Shown piece after piece: positions 25,500-34,843 of a stretch of 64,000 nt of DNA. Position 1 is the stretch's first letter. Each line of letters opens with the position of its first letter. The DNA lies in the NCBI GenBank assembly GCA_048296855.1, contig CP182631.1; one strand, 5' to 3'. The DNA is from Pseudocolwellia sp048296855 (GTDB lineage Bacteria; Pseudomonadota; Gammaproteobacteria; Enterobacterales; Alteromonadaceae). The position numbers and the translations under genes are program-made. The notes beneath the pieces are model-generated. The model saw only the letters and a program-made list of their open reading frames with translations, searched no databases and was not told the origin of the DNA.

Positions 25500-25951
25500 C
25501 TGTCTCCATCATTGGTGTTAATGGTCGCTAAAAGCGATAAGTCGCTAACAACATAGCGAATAAAAGCTCTTATGAGTATAACCCTATTTAAGCAACTTCC
25601 ACGGTAACTAAACAATTACCTTTAATGACAGGGCCTTTACCTTAACTGATTGTGCTTTGCGCATGCTTGTTGTGCTGCACTTTTATACCCTTAGGTATTC
25701 ACCTTTAAACATTGCGATGTTGTTTTAATGGATGTAGGTTTTTATTAAATGGCTAATGCTATGGGGCGCTTATTAGATAAGGTATTATCGGGTGTTTTTT
25801 TTCAGTTTTACGGATTAACTTATTGCTTGTTAATATCTGCTTTTCTAGCCTTGTTGTCGGGAATTTTTATAAAAAAAGTGCAGATATAGCTTAATAAAAT
25901 ATTGAGTCATTAAATAAGCACTTTCTGCCGCTTGCAATTAGTTTTATACTA
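25500..25951. other. Decayed region after arsR
   Basis: About 450 bp without an intact gene. The last part is a recognisable transporter remnant (25751-25889). The first 230 bp (with short repeats such as GTCGCTAAAAGCGATAAGTCGCTAAC) give no long frame and may be further decayed ars DNA, but I cannot identify it. The promoter of the following TPR/GGDEF gene should lie near 25890-25950. Confidence 0.45.
25751..25889 (+). pseudogene. C-terminal remnant of an MFS transporter, ArsJ-like
   Basis: The first part reads MANAMGRLLDKVLSGVF and then, after a one-base frame change at a run of T (25797-25802), QFYGLTYCLLISAFLALLSG followed by IFIKKVQI and a stop. NAxGRLLxxxLSGxxxQ followed by a final membrane helix is the pattern at the end of MFS permeases of the ArsJ type (organoarsenical efflux), which usually accompany arsR. 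A further DVGF-like segment just upstream (25731) is in yet another frame. At least one frameshift and loss of most of the gene make it a pseudogene. ArsJ identity is inferred. Confidence 0.6.
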
Positions 25952-27907
25952 ATGAACTTCATTAATTTACTGATAGATAAATATTTGTTTCAACTTTTTG
26001 TACAAAAAATAATTCAGCAAACACAAAAAACATGCTTAGCAAGTATGCTTTTTGTGTTTTTTATGTTCTCTTTTTATGCTTATTCAGAAGAACAAGAGCC
26101 TTTAAAATTTTCTGAAATAATTGAACAAATAGAATCTTTACAAAAGAAAGATTTATTAACTGCCATTAAACTCGCCTCGTTTTACGATAAAAACTTAAAT
26201 CAATTTAGTCTTGAAGAACGTATTCATTTTAAAAGATTACAGGCTGAACTTTATAATGATAAAACAGCGTTTGATCTCGCAAAAGTTGTAGCAGAAGAGG
26301 GCTTAGAGCTAACCCAAAAACTATCGCATCCTTCCATTAACATGGCGAGGTTACTTAACTTAAGAGGTTATGCTATTGAAAGTGAGGGGCATTATGAATT
26401 GGCATTACAGGACTATATCGCGGCGTTAGAAATAGCTGAATCATTAGATGATCGAAAAGCGGTAATAGAAACGTTAACAAATTTAGGTGCAGTTTATTAT
26501 ATTACTGAGAAATTTGAACGCTCTATTATCGTGTTAAACGATGCGTTATTCCAAGCAAAAGCGTTAAACGATGATAAAATGTTAGGCTTAGTTTATTTGG
26601 AATTAGGCTCGCTTTACAGTTATCTAAAACAAGATGATAAAGTACAAGAGTTTAATAAAAAGGCACATTTTCATCTCACCAAAGCTAACGAACCTCATAA
26701 AGCTTTAATGAGTTTACAAAATATTGCTGTAACTCATGCAGCTAACGAAGAATATTTACTCGCCATAGAACTTTATAAAGAAATTATTGGCAAAGCCAAA
26801 AAGGCAGGTAATTTTTCTGCTTTATCGAATACCTACTCGGAAATGGCCGAAGCCTATTTAAAGAAAGATCCGAGTGATCCGCATACGGCATATCATTACA
26901 TTATTATTGCTGAAAAATATGCGAAATCAGTCAAAGAAGCGAACTATGAAACGTTATTACTAGTGAATAAAGCGGATATTTTAAATCATTTAGAACGATA
27001 TCAAGAAGCGCTCGTTACTATAGATAAAGCTGAAAATCTTGTGCCTGATCAAGCTGAAAACATTCAAACCTATTCCATTTTAGAGCTTTTACGTATTAAG
27101 TCCGAACTGTATTACGCACAAGGTTTATACGAAAAGGCGTACCAAACACAAAATGCTCGACATGAAAATACGAGAAAAATAAACTCACGTAATAATCTTC
27201 AGGCGCTTGAAGGTATTCGTATTCAATATGAAAGTAAGCAAGATGAACTTCAGGCTAAGGTCCTGAAAGAGAAACAAGTGGCTCAATCGTTAGCTTTACA
27301 AGAAACCAGTAAATCATATCGTAATAAAACATTTTATATTTTTATCGGTGTTATTACTGTGTTGGCACTGGCTTGGTTTTACGTGATTAATTTAAATAAT
27401 CAGAAGAAATTATTAAATAGCCGAGAAACAGATCATTTAACTGACTTACCTAATAGACAAACATTATTGGCATTAGGATCTGCCCAGTTTAACCAAGTGA
27501 CTAAAAATAAAAATGATTATAGTGTCTTAATCATTAAGGTTGATAACTTTACTAATATTAACCAAGTGAAAGGGTACGAGACAGGTAACAGTATATTGAT
27601 TGAAATATCATTAATTATTACCAATATCATTGGAGAGAATACTCAGTGTGGTCGATATTCAAGTAATGAATTTATTGTGCTTTTACCTAATGTTAATGCT
27701 CAAATAGCTGAAGATATTGCGCACAAAATTCATAGTTATATTTATAGAAAATCTTGGGAAAAATACGGATTAAAAGTTATTTCGGTCAGTATAGGTATGA
27801 GCAATAACAATTCTCATTTATTCCGTTCATATGAATCATTAGTTAAACATGCAAGCGTTTTAAAGCAAAAATCCGTTGTTTCAGGAGGGAACATGGTATG
27901 CGTTTAA
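25952..27907 (+). CDS. TPR-repeat membrane protein with a degenerate GGDEF domain
   Basis: The 651-residue protein has an N-terminal signal/anchor (ASMLFVFFMFSFYAYS). A periplasmic region of tetratricopeptide-type helical repeats runs from ~80 to 420, for example LLNLRGYAIESEGHYELALQ and TLTNLGAVYYITEKFERSI. A short coiled coil and a membrane helix follow (FYIFIGVITVLALAWFYVI). The cytoplasmic C-terminus is a GGDEF fold, opened by DHLTDLPNRQTLLAL. The catalytic GG(D/E)EF loop reads SSNEF, so cyclic-di-GMP synthesis is not expected. A sensor, GTP-binding or scaffold role is possible. It overlaps the next gene by 10 bp. Confidence 0.82.
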   Translation: MNFINLLIDKYLFQLFVQKIIQQTQKTCLASMLFVFFMFSFYAYSEEQEPLKFSEIIEQIESLQKKDLLTAIKLASFYDKNLNQFSLEERIHFKRLQAELYNDKTAFDLAKVVAEEGLELTQKLSHPSINMARLLNLRGYAIESEGHYELALQDYIAALEIAESLDDRKAVIETLTNLGAVYYITEKFERSIIVLNDALFQAKALNDDKMLGLVYLELGSLYSYLKQDDKVQEFNKKAHFHLTKANEPHKALMSLQNIAVTHAANEEYLLAIELYKEIIGKAKKAGNFSALSNTYSEMAEAYLKKDPSDPHTAYHYIIIAEKYAKSVKEANYETLLLVNKADILNHLERYQEALVTIDKAENLVPDQAENIQTYSILELLRIKSELYYAQGLYEKAYQTQNARHENTRKINSRNNLQALEGIRIQYESKQDELQAKVLKEKQVAQSLALQETSKSYRNKTFYIFIGVITVLALAWFYVINLNNQKKLLNSRETDHLTDLPNRQTLLALGSAQFNQVTKNKNDYSVLIIKVDNFTNINQVKGYETGNSILIEISLIITNIIGENTQCGRYSSNEFIVLLPNVNAQIAEDIAHKIHSYIYRKSWEKYGLKVISVSIGMSNNNSHLFRSYESLVKHASVLKQKSVVSGGNMVCV

Positions 27908-29085
27908 TTAATATTATATTGCTATTTATTCTTACTTTTATTTATTCAACAAGTAGCTTTGCCTATGATGAAATTAAACCATCGTATGTGCCAATTGTTT
28001 CTATTACTGAAGACATTAACCGCTTGCTTTTTCAAAGCGAATCTAAACAATTGAATGCTGAACTTGCGTTAAAAGAAAGAGGTATCGACTTTGAGAAATT
28101 AAACCCAGCAGAGCAATATTTATACTTTCTGATTTTAGCTAATAGTGCTCTAGGTCTTAATCAGCACCATAAGGTTATAGCTTATTTATTACAGGCTAAA
28201 GCTTTAGAAGAAACAATCAATCAAGATCAATTAAGTCAGTTATCTTTTCTTAACTTATACAAAAAGTTAGCACAAAGTTATGCGGAAATAGGGCAGTTCA
28301 AAAAAGCTTACGACGCTAACCATACTTATATTACTAAGTATGATGCTTACATGAAGAGTGAAAGAGACAAGTATATTTTTGAGTTAGAAGATAAATACGA
28401 AACAAAAAGAAAAAAAGATATTAATACCTTACTCAATAATCAAACTGAGTTAAAAGCACTAGAAATTGATGAATCATTACATAATGAAATTCTTCAACGG
28501 CGTAATATTTATATTGTTAGTTTTTTGGTTGTTATATTTTTACTTTTGTTACTGCGTTTGCTTTCAATGAATAAGCGTATACATGAATTATCTAAAGAGG
28601 ATATGTTAACAGGCGCTAGAAATCGAAAAACATTATTTCGTTATGGTAAAAGTGCCATTAAACGTTGCATCGAAAATAAGGTGAGCTTGTGTTTGTTAGC
28701 CATAAATATTAATGATTTTAAAGGCCTAAATGAAATTCATGGTGATTACATTGGAGATGAAATTTTAAAAAGATTTGTGTTGCTAGGCACTGAGTCTATG
28801 AGAACACGCGATATATTTGCACGTTTAGAAGATGCGACTTTTATTGTTGTATTACCTGAAGCTGCAGAAGGGGAAGCTAAAGCCATTGCTCAACATTTGA
28901 AAGAAAAAGTAGCCACTTTAAATTTTGATTATGTCGGTATACATCAACAACTCGATATTAGTGTGAGTATTGTGGAGTTGAGTGAATCGTTAAATAATTT
29001 TGAATTACTCTTAAATACAGCAATGAACGTTTTGTATGAAATGAGAGATGGTGAAGGCAAACAAATCAAAATTTATCAACAATAG
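27898..29085 (+). CDS. Second membrane protein with a degenerate GGDEF domain
   Basis: The 395-residue protein has a signal peptide (LINIILLFILTFIYSTSSFA), a helical periplasmic region with two or three TPR-like units, and a coiled coil. A membrane helix follows (IYIVSFLVVIFLLLLLRLL), then a GGDEF-type domain. The substrate helix is retained (DMLTGARNR, ININDFKGLNEIHG), but the catalytic loop reads EDATF instead of GGDEF, so diguanylate cyclase activity is unlikely. AGGAGGG lies eight bases before its ATG, and the gene overlaps the upstream one, so the two are co-translated. It looks like a shortened paralogue of its neighbour. Confidence 0.8.
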   Translation: MRLINIILLFILTFIYSTSSFAYDEIKPSYVPIVSITEDINRLLFQSESKQLNAELALKERGIDFEKLNPAEQYLYFLILANSALGLNQHHKVIAYLLQAKALEETINQDQLSQLSFLNLYKKLAQSYAEIGQFKKAYDANHTYITKYDAYMKSERDKYIFELEDKYETKRKKDINTLLNNQTELKALEIDESLHNEILQRRNIYIVSFLVVIFLLLLLRLLSMNKRIHELSKEDMLTGARNRKTLFRYGKSAIKRCIENKVSLCLLAININDFKGLNEIHGDYIGDEILKRFVLLGTESMRTRDIFARLEDATFIVVLPEAAEGEAKAIAQHLKEKVATLNFDYVGIHQQLDISVSIVELSESLNNFELLLNTAMNVLYEMRDGEGKQIKIYQQ

Positions 29086-29271
29086 TCTTATTATCTTAAT
29101 AAAATAGTGGTTAATTCACTAAAAATTCAATCAAGTATTTTCCCTCTGCCAATAATCAGATAAGCTATCAGGTAGATGTTTATATCTATTTTTTTATTCG
29201 CAAAAACAATCATTCAAGTTAACTATTAACTCGCATTAGTGAGCTTTAGAAACTTTTTAGGAAACTTATTC

Positions 29272-31575
29272 ATGTCCGATATGCTCGATTATAGTCTTGA
29301 CGGTGTAGAACAAAAACCACTAAGAGAATTTACCGAAGAAGCTTATTTAAACTATTCAATGTACGTGATTATGGACCGTGCATTACCGCATATCGGAGAT
29401 GGATTAAAACCAGTACAAAGGCGTATTATTTATGCCATGTCTGAGTTAGGTTTATCGGCACTTGCTAAATATAAAAAATCAGCACGTACCGTGGGTGATG
29501 TTTTAGGTAAATTTCATCCTCATGGTGATTCAGCCTGTTACGAAGCCATGGTATTAATGGCTCAGCCCTTTTCTTATCGCTACCCGCTTGTAGACGGGCA
29601 AGGTAACTGGGGCGCGCCAGATGATCCTAAATCCTTTGCGGCCATGCGTTATACCGAAGCGCGTTTATCAAAATTTAGTGAAGTTTTATTAAGTGAATTA
29701 GGGCAAGGCACCGTTGAGTGGACACCAAACTTTGACGGTACAATGAAAGAGCCTAAAACATTACCCGCACGATTACCTCACATTATGCTTAATGGTATTA
29801 CAGGTATCGCCGTTGGTATGGCAACGGATATTCCGCCTCATAACGTAAGAGAAATCGCTTCAGCGTGTATTCATTTAATTGATAGTCCTAAAGCTGAAAC
29901 TATTGATTTACTTGAATATGTGCAAGGGCCTGATTATCCAACAGATGCAGAAATAATTACCCCTAAAGCAGATATTGCCAAAATTTATGAAACAGGTCGC
30001 GGTAGCATAAAAATGCGCGCGGTTTACGATATTGAACATGGCGAAATTGTTATCACGTCTCTTCCTCATCAAGCTTCAGGTGGTAAAATACTTGAGCAAA
30101 TAGCCAACCAAATGCAAGCTAAAAAATTGCCAATGGTGGTTGATTTACGTGACGAAGCTGACCACGAAACTCCTATACGACTAGTGATTGTTCCACGCTC
30201 AAACCGAGTAGATGTAGAGCAGTTGATGCAACATTTATTTGCAACAACAGACTTAGAAAAAAACTACCGCGTTAACCTAAATATGATTGGATTAGATAAT
30301 AGTCCTGCCGTTAAAAATTTAGGCACCATATTAAAAGAGTGGATTGAATATCGTCGTGAAACCATCAGGCGAAAATTACAGTTTAGGTTAGACAAAGTAT
30401 TAGCTCGTTTGCATATTTTAGATGGTTTACTTGTTGCCTATTTAAACATTGATGAAGTGATTGAGATCATTCGTACTTTTGATGATCCTAAAGCTGAATT
30501 AATGTCGCGTTTTGACTTGTCAGAGCGACAAGCTGAAGCCATTCTTGAAATTAAATTACGTCAGTTAGCTAAGCTTGAAGAAATTAAAATAAGAGCAGAG
30601 CAAGACGAGCTGAATATTGAACGCGAGTATTTAGAAAAAACCTTAAATTCTAAAGCGCGAATGAATACGTTAATGAAAAAAGAAATTCTTGAAGCAGCAG
30701 AAAAGTACGGTGACGAGCGTCGTTCTGTTCTTGTTGAGCGTGAAGAATCTAAAGCATTAACTGAAAAAGATTTAGTACCAAGTGAACCTGTCACGGTTGT
30801 TGTGTCTGAAAAAGGTTGGGCTCGATGCGGTAAAGGTCATGATATTGATCCGTTAACCCTTAGTTATAAATCGGGAGACGAATACCTTTGTTCAGCCAAA
30901 GGTCGAAGTAATCGCCCTGTAGTATTTATTGACTCATCAGGCAGAGCTTATGCCACAGAAGCACATAGCTTACCCACAGCAAGAAGCCAAGGTGAACCAC
31001 TGACAGGACGCTTTAACTTATCTACTGGTGATACCTTTGAACATACCTTAATGGCAGATGATGACTGTAAATATTTATTAAGTAGTGATGCGGGTTATGG
31101 TTTTGTTGGTTCGTTTGACGATATGGTTAGCCGAAATAAAAATGGTAAAGCGCTATTAAGCCTACCAGCCTCAGCTAAAGTCATGCTACCTAAAGTCATC
31201 AATAATATTGATACAGCGCTTGTGGTTGCAATAACCAGCGAAGGACGAATGCTTATTTTCCCTGTTAAAGACCTACCGGTATTAAGTAAAGGTAAGGGGA
31301 ATAAAGTGATAAACATTCCTTCTGCCCGTGCTAAAGCAAGAGAAGAATATTTAACTATTTTAGATATCATATCACCTACAAGTTCAATTACATTACATGC
31401 AGGAAAGCGTAAATTAACCCTTAAACCTAGCGATGTGGAACATTATAGAGGTGAACGTGGTCGTCGCGGCAGCAAGCTTCCTAGAGGCTTACAACGAGTA
31501 GATCGTATCGAGATAGAAAACCCTGTTATTGAAGCTGAACCGTTAGAAACACAAACGCCAGACGTGAGTGAATAA
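29272..31575 (+). CDS. parC: DNA topoisomerase IV subunit A
   Basis: ParC is the DNA-breaking subunit of topoisomerase IV. I chose the ATG at 29272 (AGGA nine bases upstream) over the in-frame GTG at 29239. The 767-residue protein has the catalytic Tyr in AAMRYTEARLSKF and the quinolone-determining GKFHPHGDSACYEAMV, with the usual Ser and Glu. It has the coiled-coil gate region with GLLVAYLNIDEVIEII. The C-terminal domain has degenerate pinwheel blades, as in ParC rather than GyrA. It stands alone, separated from parE by 11 kb. Confidence 0.96.
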   Translation: MSDMLDYSLDGVEQKPLREFTEEAYLNYSMYVIMDRALPHIGDGLKPVQRRIIYAMSELGLSALAKYKKSARTVGDVLGKFHPHGDSACYEAMVLMAQPFSYRYPLVDGQGNWGAPDDPKSFAAMRYTEARLSKFSEVLLSELGQGTVEWTPNFDGTMKEPKTLPARLPHIMLNGITGIAVGMATDIPPHNVREIASACIHLIDSPKAETIDLLEYVQGPDYPTDAEIITPKADIAKIYETGRGSIKMRAVYDIEHGEIVITSLPHQASGGKILEQIANQMQAKKLPMVVDLRDEADHETPIRLVIVPRSNRVDVEQLMQHLFATTDLEKNYRVNLNMIGLDNSPAVKNLGTILKEWIEYRRETIRRKLQFRLDKVLARLHILDGLLVAYLNIDEVIEIIRTFDDPKAELMSRFDLSERQAEAILEIKLRQLAKLEEIKIRAEQDELNIEREYLEKTLNSKARMNTLMKKEILEAAEKYGDERRSVLVEREESKALTEKDLVPSEPVTVVVSEKGWARCGKGHDIDPLTLSYKSGDEYLCSAKGRSNRPVVFIDSSGRAYATEAHSLPTARSQGEPLTGRFNLSTGDTFEHTLMADDDCKYLLSSDAGYGFVGSFDDMVSRNKNGKALLSLPASAKVMLPKVINNIDTALVVAITSEGRMLIFPVKDLPVLSKGKGNKVINIPSARAKAREEYLTILDIISPTSSITLHAGKRKLTLKPSDVEHYRGERGRRGSKLPRGLQRVDRIEIENPVIEAEPLETQTPDVSE

Positions 31576-31599
31576 ATTTGAAGTAAATAAGTTAGAGGC

Positions 31600-32163
31600 T
31601 TATTCTAAATTAGCCTCTAACTGTTTAATAAGCTGAACCAATTGCGTTATTTTGATATTTGATAATTGCCTGTAATCGAAATACGGGCAGATAATGATAT
31701 TTTTAGTCGCGTTAATCGCAAAGCTTTCAGACAACCAATAACAGTGTTTGTCTATTCCTAATTTATTTGCGTAAGTTTTCCCCATTATTATTGTGATCAT
31801 TTTACTTTCAGTAGAATGCACATCTTCAAGCTTAATCTCTTCAAAAGTAACACCTGAAAACAATAAACACGCATTACTTTGTTTTTGTAATAAAGACTCA
31901 TCTCTTAAGTTCTGCCAAGTTACAAATTTTTCAGGATGATATTCAAATAACAATTTAGCAAAAACATTGAAAATTTTACGCCAATGGTTTCCTGTTAATT
32001 GTCCTATTTGTTGAATATCTCCATTTTGCATAGGGTTAACTAAGGTTAAATTTTGGTATTGGGGTAACGGGGGAATATTTTCAATATAAACACGTAAATT
32101 GGCATTAATGTTTCCTAAACCAATAATAGGTTCTGATGCGTTTTTAGTTTGTGGGAGAGACAT
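31600..32163 (-). CDS. Uncharacterised protein, possibly DUF6942 family
   Basis: The 187-residue soluble protein lacks a signal peptide or membrane helix. Its visible landmarks are LRVYIENIPPLPQYQNL, GNHWRKIFNVFAKLLFEYHP and a C-terminal IIICPYFDYRQLSNIKITQLV. These resemble a family of conserved hypothetical proteins in Alteromonadales that I recall as DUF6942, but I am not certain of the number. It lies convergent to parC and downstream of a small DUF3545 gene, with a terminator between them. Confidence 0.6.
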   Translation of the reverse strand: MSLPQTKNASEPIIGLGNINANLRVYIENIPPLPQYQNLTLVNPMQNGDIQQIGQLTGNHWRKIFNVFAKLLFEYHPEKFVTWQNLRDESLLQKQSNACLLFSGVTFEEIKLEDVHSTESKMITIIMGKTYANKLGIDKHCYWLSESFAINATKNIIICPYFDYRQLSNIKITQLVQLIKQLEANLE

Positions 32164-32189
32164 GATAAACCTTAAATTATCGGCAATAA

Positions 32190-32212
32190 AAAACTCGGCA
32201 GAACCGAGTTTT
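32190..32212 (-). terminator. Terminator after the DUF3545 gene
   Basis: AAAACTCGG and CCGAGTTTT form a 9-bp stem around CAGAA. Read on the minus strand the stem is followed by a T-rich run, placing it just after the small DUF3545 gene. Confidence 0.75.
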
Positions 32213-32244
32213 AGTTAGACTATATTATTTATTTTATTTAGGAG

Positions 32245-32415
32245 TTAATAATCGTCAAACATATATTCTAATGAATCGTCGAACGCTTTGAGTTCTTTTT
32301 CTAGCTGGTGTTGATCTTTTAATAATTCTATTTCACGCCATTTTCTTTTTTTATTGCTTTTATTGGACTTAGCTTGTGTATCTAACGAGCCCAATGTTTC
32401 TTGAAATGTGTTCAT
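32245..32415 (-). CDS. Small DUF3545-family protein
   Basis: A 56-residue protein starts at the ATG complementary to 32413-32415, with AGGAGC nine bases upstream. It begins MNTFQETLGSLDTQA, has a basic centre (KSNKKRKWREIELLKD) and ends in an acidic, aromatic tail (DDSLEYMFDDY). The KRKWREIE core followed by a short helix is the pattern of DUF3545, a family of about 60 residues found in marine Gammaproteobacteria. The function is unknown. It is followed by its own terminator. Confidence 0.75.
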   Translation of the reverse strand: MNTFQETLGSLDTQAKSNKSNKKRKWREIELLKDQHQLEKELKAFDDSLEYMFDDY

Positions 32416-32684
32416 GGAATGCTCCTTTGTAATTACAACAGCCCCTTTTAAATACCATAAGCTATGTGTAAGTTAAATATTTTTATTTTGATTTTTATTT
32501 AACTATTTGAATTATCATTAGATTTTGTTTTGAATATTTAACAAAAGTTTACAGTTGAATCCAATCTCATTAGGTAAAAAATGTATTCAGATAAATTTTG
32601 TTAAAGTTAATAAAAATAACTGATTAGCTATGTTATAGTGACGCATATAAATTATTTTAAACGCTTTAAAACCAAGGTCTTAAC

Positions 32685-33461
32685 ATGTTAATTGTTGTTT
32701 CTCCTGCAAAAAAATTAGATTTTGAAACGCCATCACCTACGAGTAAATTTACTCAGTCAAATTTATTAGAGCATAGTCAAGAGCTTATCAATCGTTGTGT
32801 AAAATTAACGCCTGCTGATTTGTCTTCTTTAATGGGGATTAGCGATCAGCTTGCAGGTTTGAATGCTGCCCGTTTTGGTGAATGGGCATTACCTTTTACA
32901 ACCGATAATGCGAAGCAAGCGGTATTAGCTTTTAGTGGTGATGTTTATACCGGACTACAAGCTTATGACTTCGATGAACAGTCGTTTGATTTCGCACAAC
33001 AGCATTTAAGAATATTGTCGGGTTTGTATGGTTTGTTAAAACCTTTAGATTTAGTGCAAGCTTACCGATTAGAAATGGGGACTAAATTAGATAATGATAG
33101 AGGCGCTAACTTGTATCAGTTTTGGGGCGATATTATTACGGATAATCTCAATACAGCTCTTGCAGAACAAGGTGACGATATACTCATTAACTTAGCGTCT
33201 AACGAATACTTTAAGTCGGTTAAGAAAAAGTCATTAAAGGCGACGATCATTACTCCTGCATTTAAAGATTGGAAAAATGGTCAATATAAAATGATCAGCT
33301 TTTATGCGAAAAAGGCGAGAGGTTTAATGGCTAATTACATTATTGAAAACAAAATTAGCAATATAAATGACCTGAAGAATTTTGATAGTGCGGGTTATGC
33401 TTATAGTGAAGACTTATCTAAAGGTAATGACTGGGTATTTACTCGTAAAGAAATGGATTAG
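32685..33461 (+). CDS. yaaA: Peroxide stress protein YaaA
   Basis: YaaA (DUF328) lowers free iron and DNA damage under peroxide stress and binds DNA in E. coli. The 258-residue protein matches the family throughout. It starts MLIVVSPAKKLDFETP, continues with AVLAFSGDVYTGLQA and LSGLYGLLKPLDLVQAYRLEMGT, and has the LINLASNEYFKSVK segment near residue 165. It ends in a conserved FDSAGYAYSEDLS. It has its own promoter region of about 270 bp and is followed by a strong terminator. Confidence 0.94.
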   Translation: MLIVVSPAKKLDFETPSPTSKFTQSNLLEHSQELINRCVKLTPADLSSLMGISDQLAGLNAARFGEWALPFTTDNAKQAVLAFSGDVYTGLQAYDFDEQSFDFAQQHLRILSGLYGLLKPLDLVQAYRLEMGTKLDNDRGANLYQFWGDIITDNLNTALAEQGDDILINLASNEYFKSVKKKSLKATIITPAFKDWKNGQYKMISFYAKKARGLMANYIIENKISNINDLKNFDSAGYAYSEDLSKGNDWVFTRKEMD

Positions 33462-33483
33462 TTAATACCAAGTTGATTGAAAC

Positions 33484-33514
33484 AAAAAAGCACCATAATT
33501 TATGGTGCTTTTTT
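33484..33514. terminator. Bidirectional terminator between yaaA and srmB
   Basis: AAAAAAGCACCATAA and its exact complement TTATGGTGCTTTTTT flank a single T, giving a long symmetric hairpin with A and T runs on both sides. It serves the convergent yaaA and srmB genes. Confidence 0.88.
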
Positions 33515-33539
33515 GTGTATACCATTTGACTGGTTTAGC

Positions 33540-34784
33540 TTATTTCGACTTTTTAGCTGATCTTTTAGCAACTTTTTTTGCTTTAGCTTTTTTCTGAGCT
33601 GTAGTTCTTTTTACTTTTGGTTTTTTAATCGCGACGCGGGCTTCTTTATGTTTTGGGCGTAACTCGTCAATGACACGACGTTGCAGTCTTTCATCAGCGT
33701 ATCGTTCAATTTTACCTATAACTGCCATATCATGAGCTTCAACTAAAGATATTGCGGTACCTTTGTTACCTGCTCGGCCTGTGCGTCCAATTCTATGAAT
33801 ATAAATATCGGCTTTTCTTGGCATATCAAAATTAATAACATGAGTAATATCATCAATATCTAAACCACGAGCTGCTACATCTGTGGCGATTAAAATATTA
33901 ACTTTGCCAGAACGTAAGCGATCAACTGAACTGTTGCGTTTATCTTGAGGCATTTTACCTTCAAGCCATGCGCAAGGAAGTTCGTCAGCATATAATTTAC
34001 CTGATAGGTACTGAACCGTTTCACGTTTATTCGCAAATACTACAGCGCGTTTAACATCTTCTTGTTTAAGAATGTTTTCTAAAAGCTGATATTTGTGTTG
34101 AGCATTATCAGCAAGATGGATCCATTGATGAATTTTAGCTTTTTCTTTACGAGAAGGGTTTGATTCTAAAAATACAGGTTCGGTTAATACCTCTTTCGCA
34201 CAACGAATAACACCCGCACCTTCTAATGTTGCAGAAAATAGCATGGTTTGTTTACGCCAGCGAGCCTCTGCAATAATGCGATTAATAACATCAGAAAACC
34301 CCATATCTAGCATACGATCAGCTTCATCAAGAATTAATATTTCAATGTCTCGGGCATCAAATTGCTCACTTTCAATATATTCCATTAACCGACCAGGGGT
34401 CGCAACTAATATATCCAGATTTGTGGTAAGTAATTCTTTATGGCTACCATAGTTAACACCACCGGTAATTACACCTGATTTAATATGAGTCAAAGCGGTT
34501 AATAATTCGCATTGCTCATGGATCTGTAAAGCAAGTTCACGGGTAGGAGACAAAATTAATACACGAGGAAATCCCGGGTTTTTTCTAGGGTAGTCAAGTA
34601 AATGTTGTGCAGCAGGAAGTAAAAATGCGGCTGTTTTACCAGTACCTGTTGGTGCTGAGGCTAAAATGTCTTTGCCTTTCATTGCCTCTGGTATAACAAG
34701 CTCTTGAATTGATGTTGGTTTTTTAAAACCTGCATTTTTAATACCGCCTAGAAGTTCAGAATCTAGGTCAAACTGCTCAAACAT
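33540..34784 (-). CDS. srmB: DEAD-box RNA helicase SrmB
   Basis: SrmB assists early 50S ribosome assembly. The 414-residue protein shows the full helicase set: SAPTGTGKTAAFLLPA (motif I), SPTRELALQI (Ia), DEAD in LILDEADRMLDMGF (II), SAT (III), ATDVAARGLD (V) and HRIGRTGRAG (VI). The region ARWRKQTMLFSATLEG and the RVIDELRPKHK before the tail match SrmB better than RhlE or DeaD. The last ~30 residues are a very basic Lys/Ala/Arg tail, which may bind rRNA. Confidence 0.88.
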   Translation of the reverse strand: MFEQFDLDSELLGGIKNAGFKKPTSIQELVIPEAMKGKDILASAPTGTGKTAAFLLPAAQHLLDYPRKNPGFPRVLILSPTRELALQIHEQCELLTALTHIKSGVITGGVNYGSHKELLTTNLDILVATPGRLMEYIESEQFDARDIEILILDEADRMLDMGFSDVINRIIAEARWRKQTMLFSATLEGAGVIRCAKEVLTEPVFLESNPSRKEKAKIHQWIHLADNAQHKYQLLENILKQEDVKRAVVFANKRETVQYLSGKLYADELPCAWLEGKMPQDKRNSSVDRLRSGKVNILIATDVAARGLDIDDITHVINFDMPRKADIYIHRIGRTGRAGNKGTAISLVEAHDMAVIGKIERYADERLQRRVIDELRPKHKEARVAIKKPKVKRTTAQKKAKAKKVAKRSAKKSK

Positions 34785-34843
34785 AGTTACTCTTAAATAT
34801 TGAATTTATATGGCGGCATTATAATGCTAAATGCCCTTAGATC

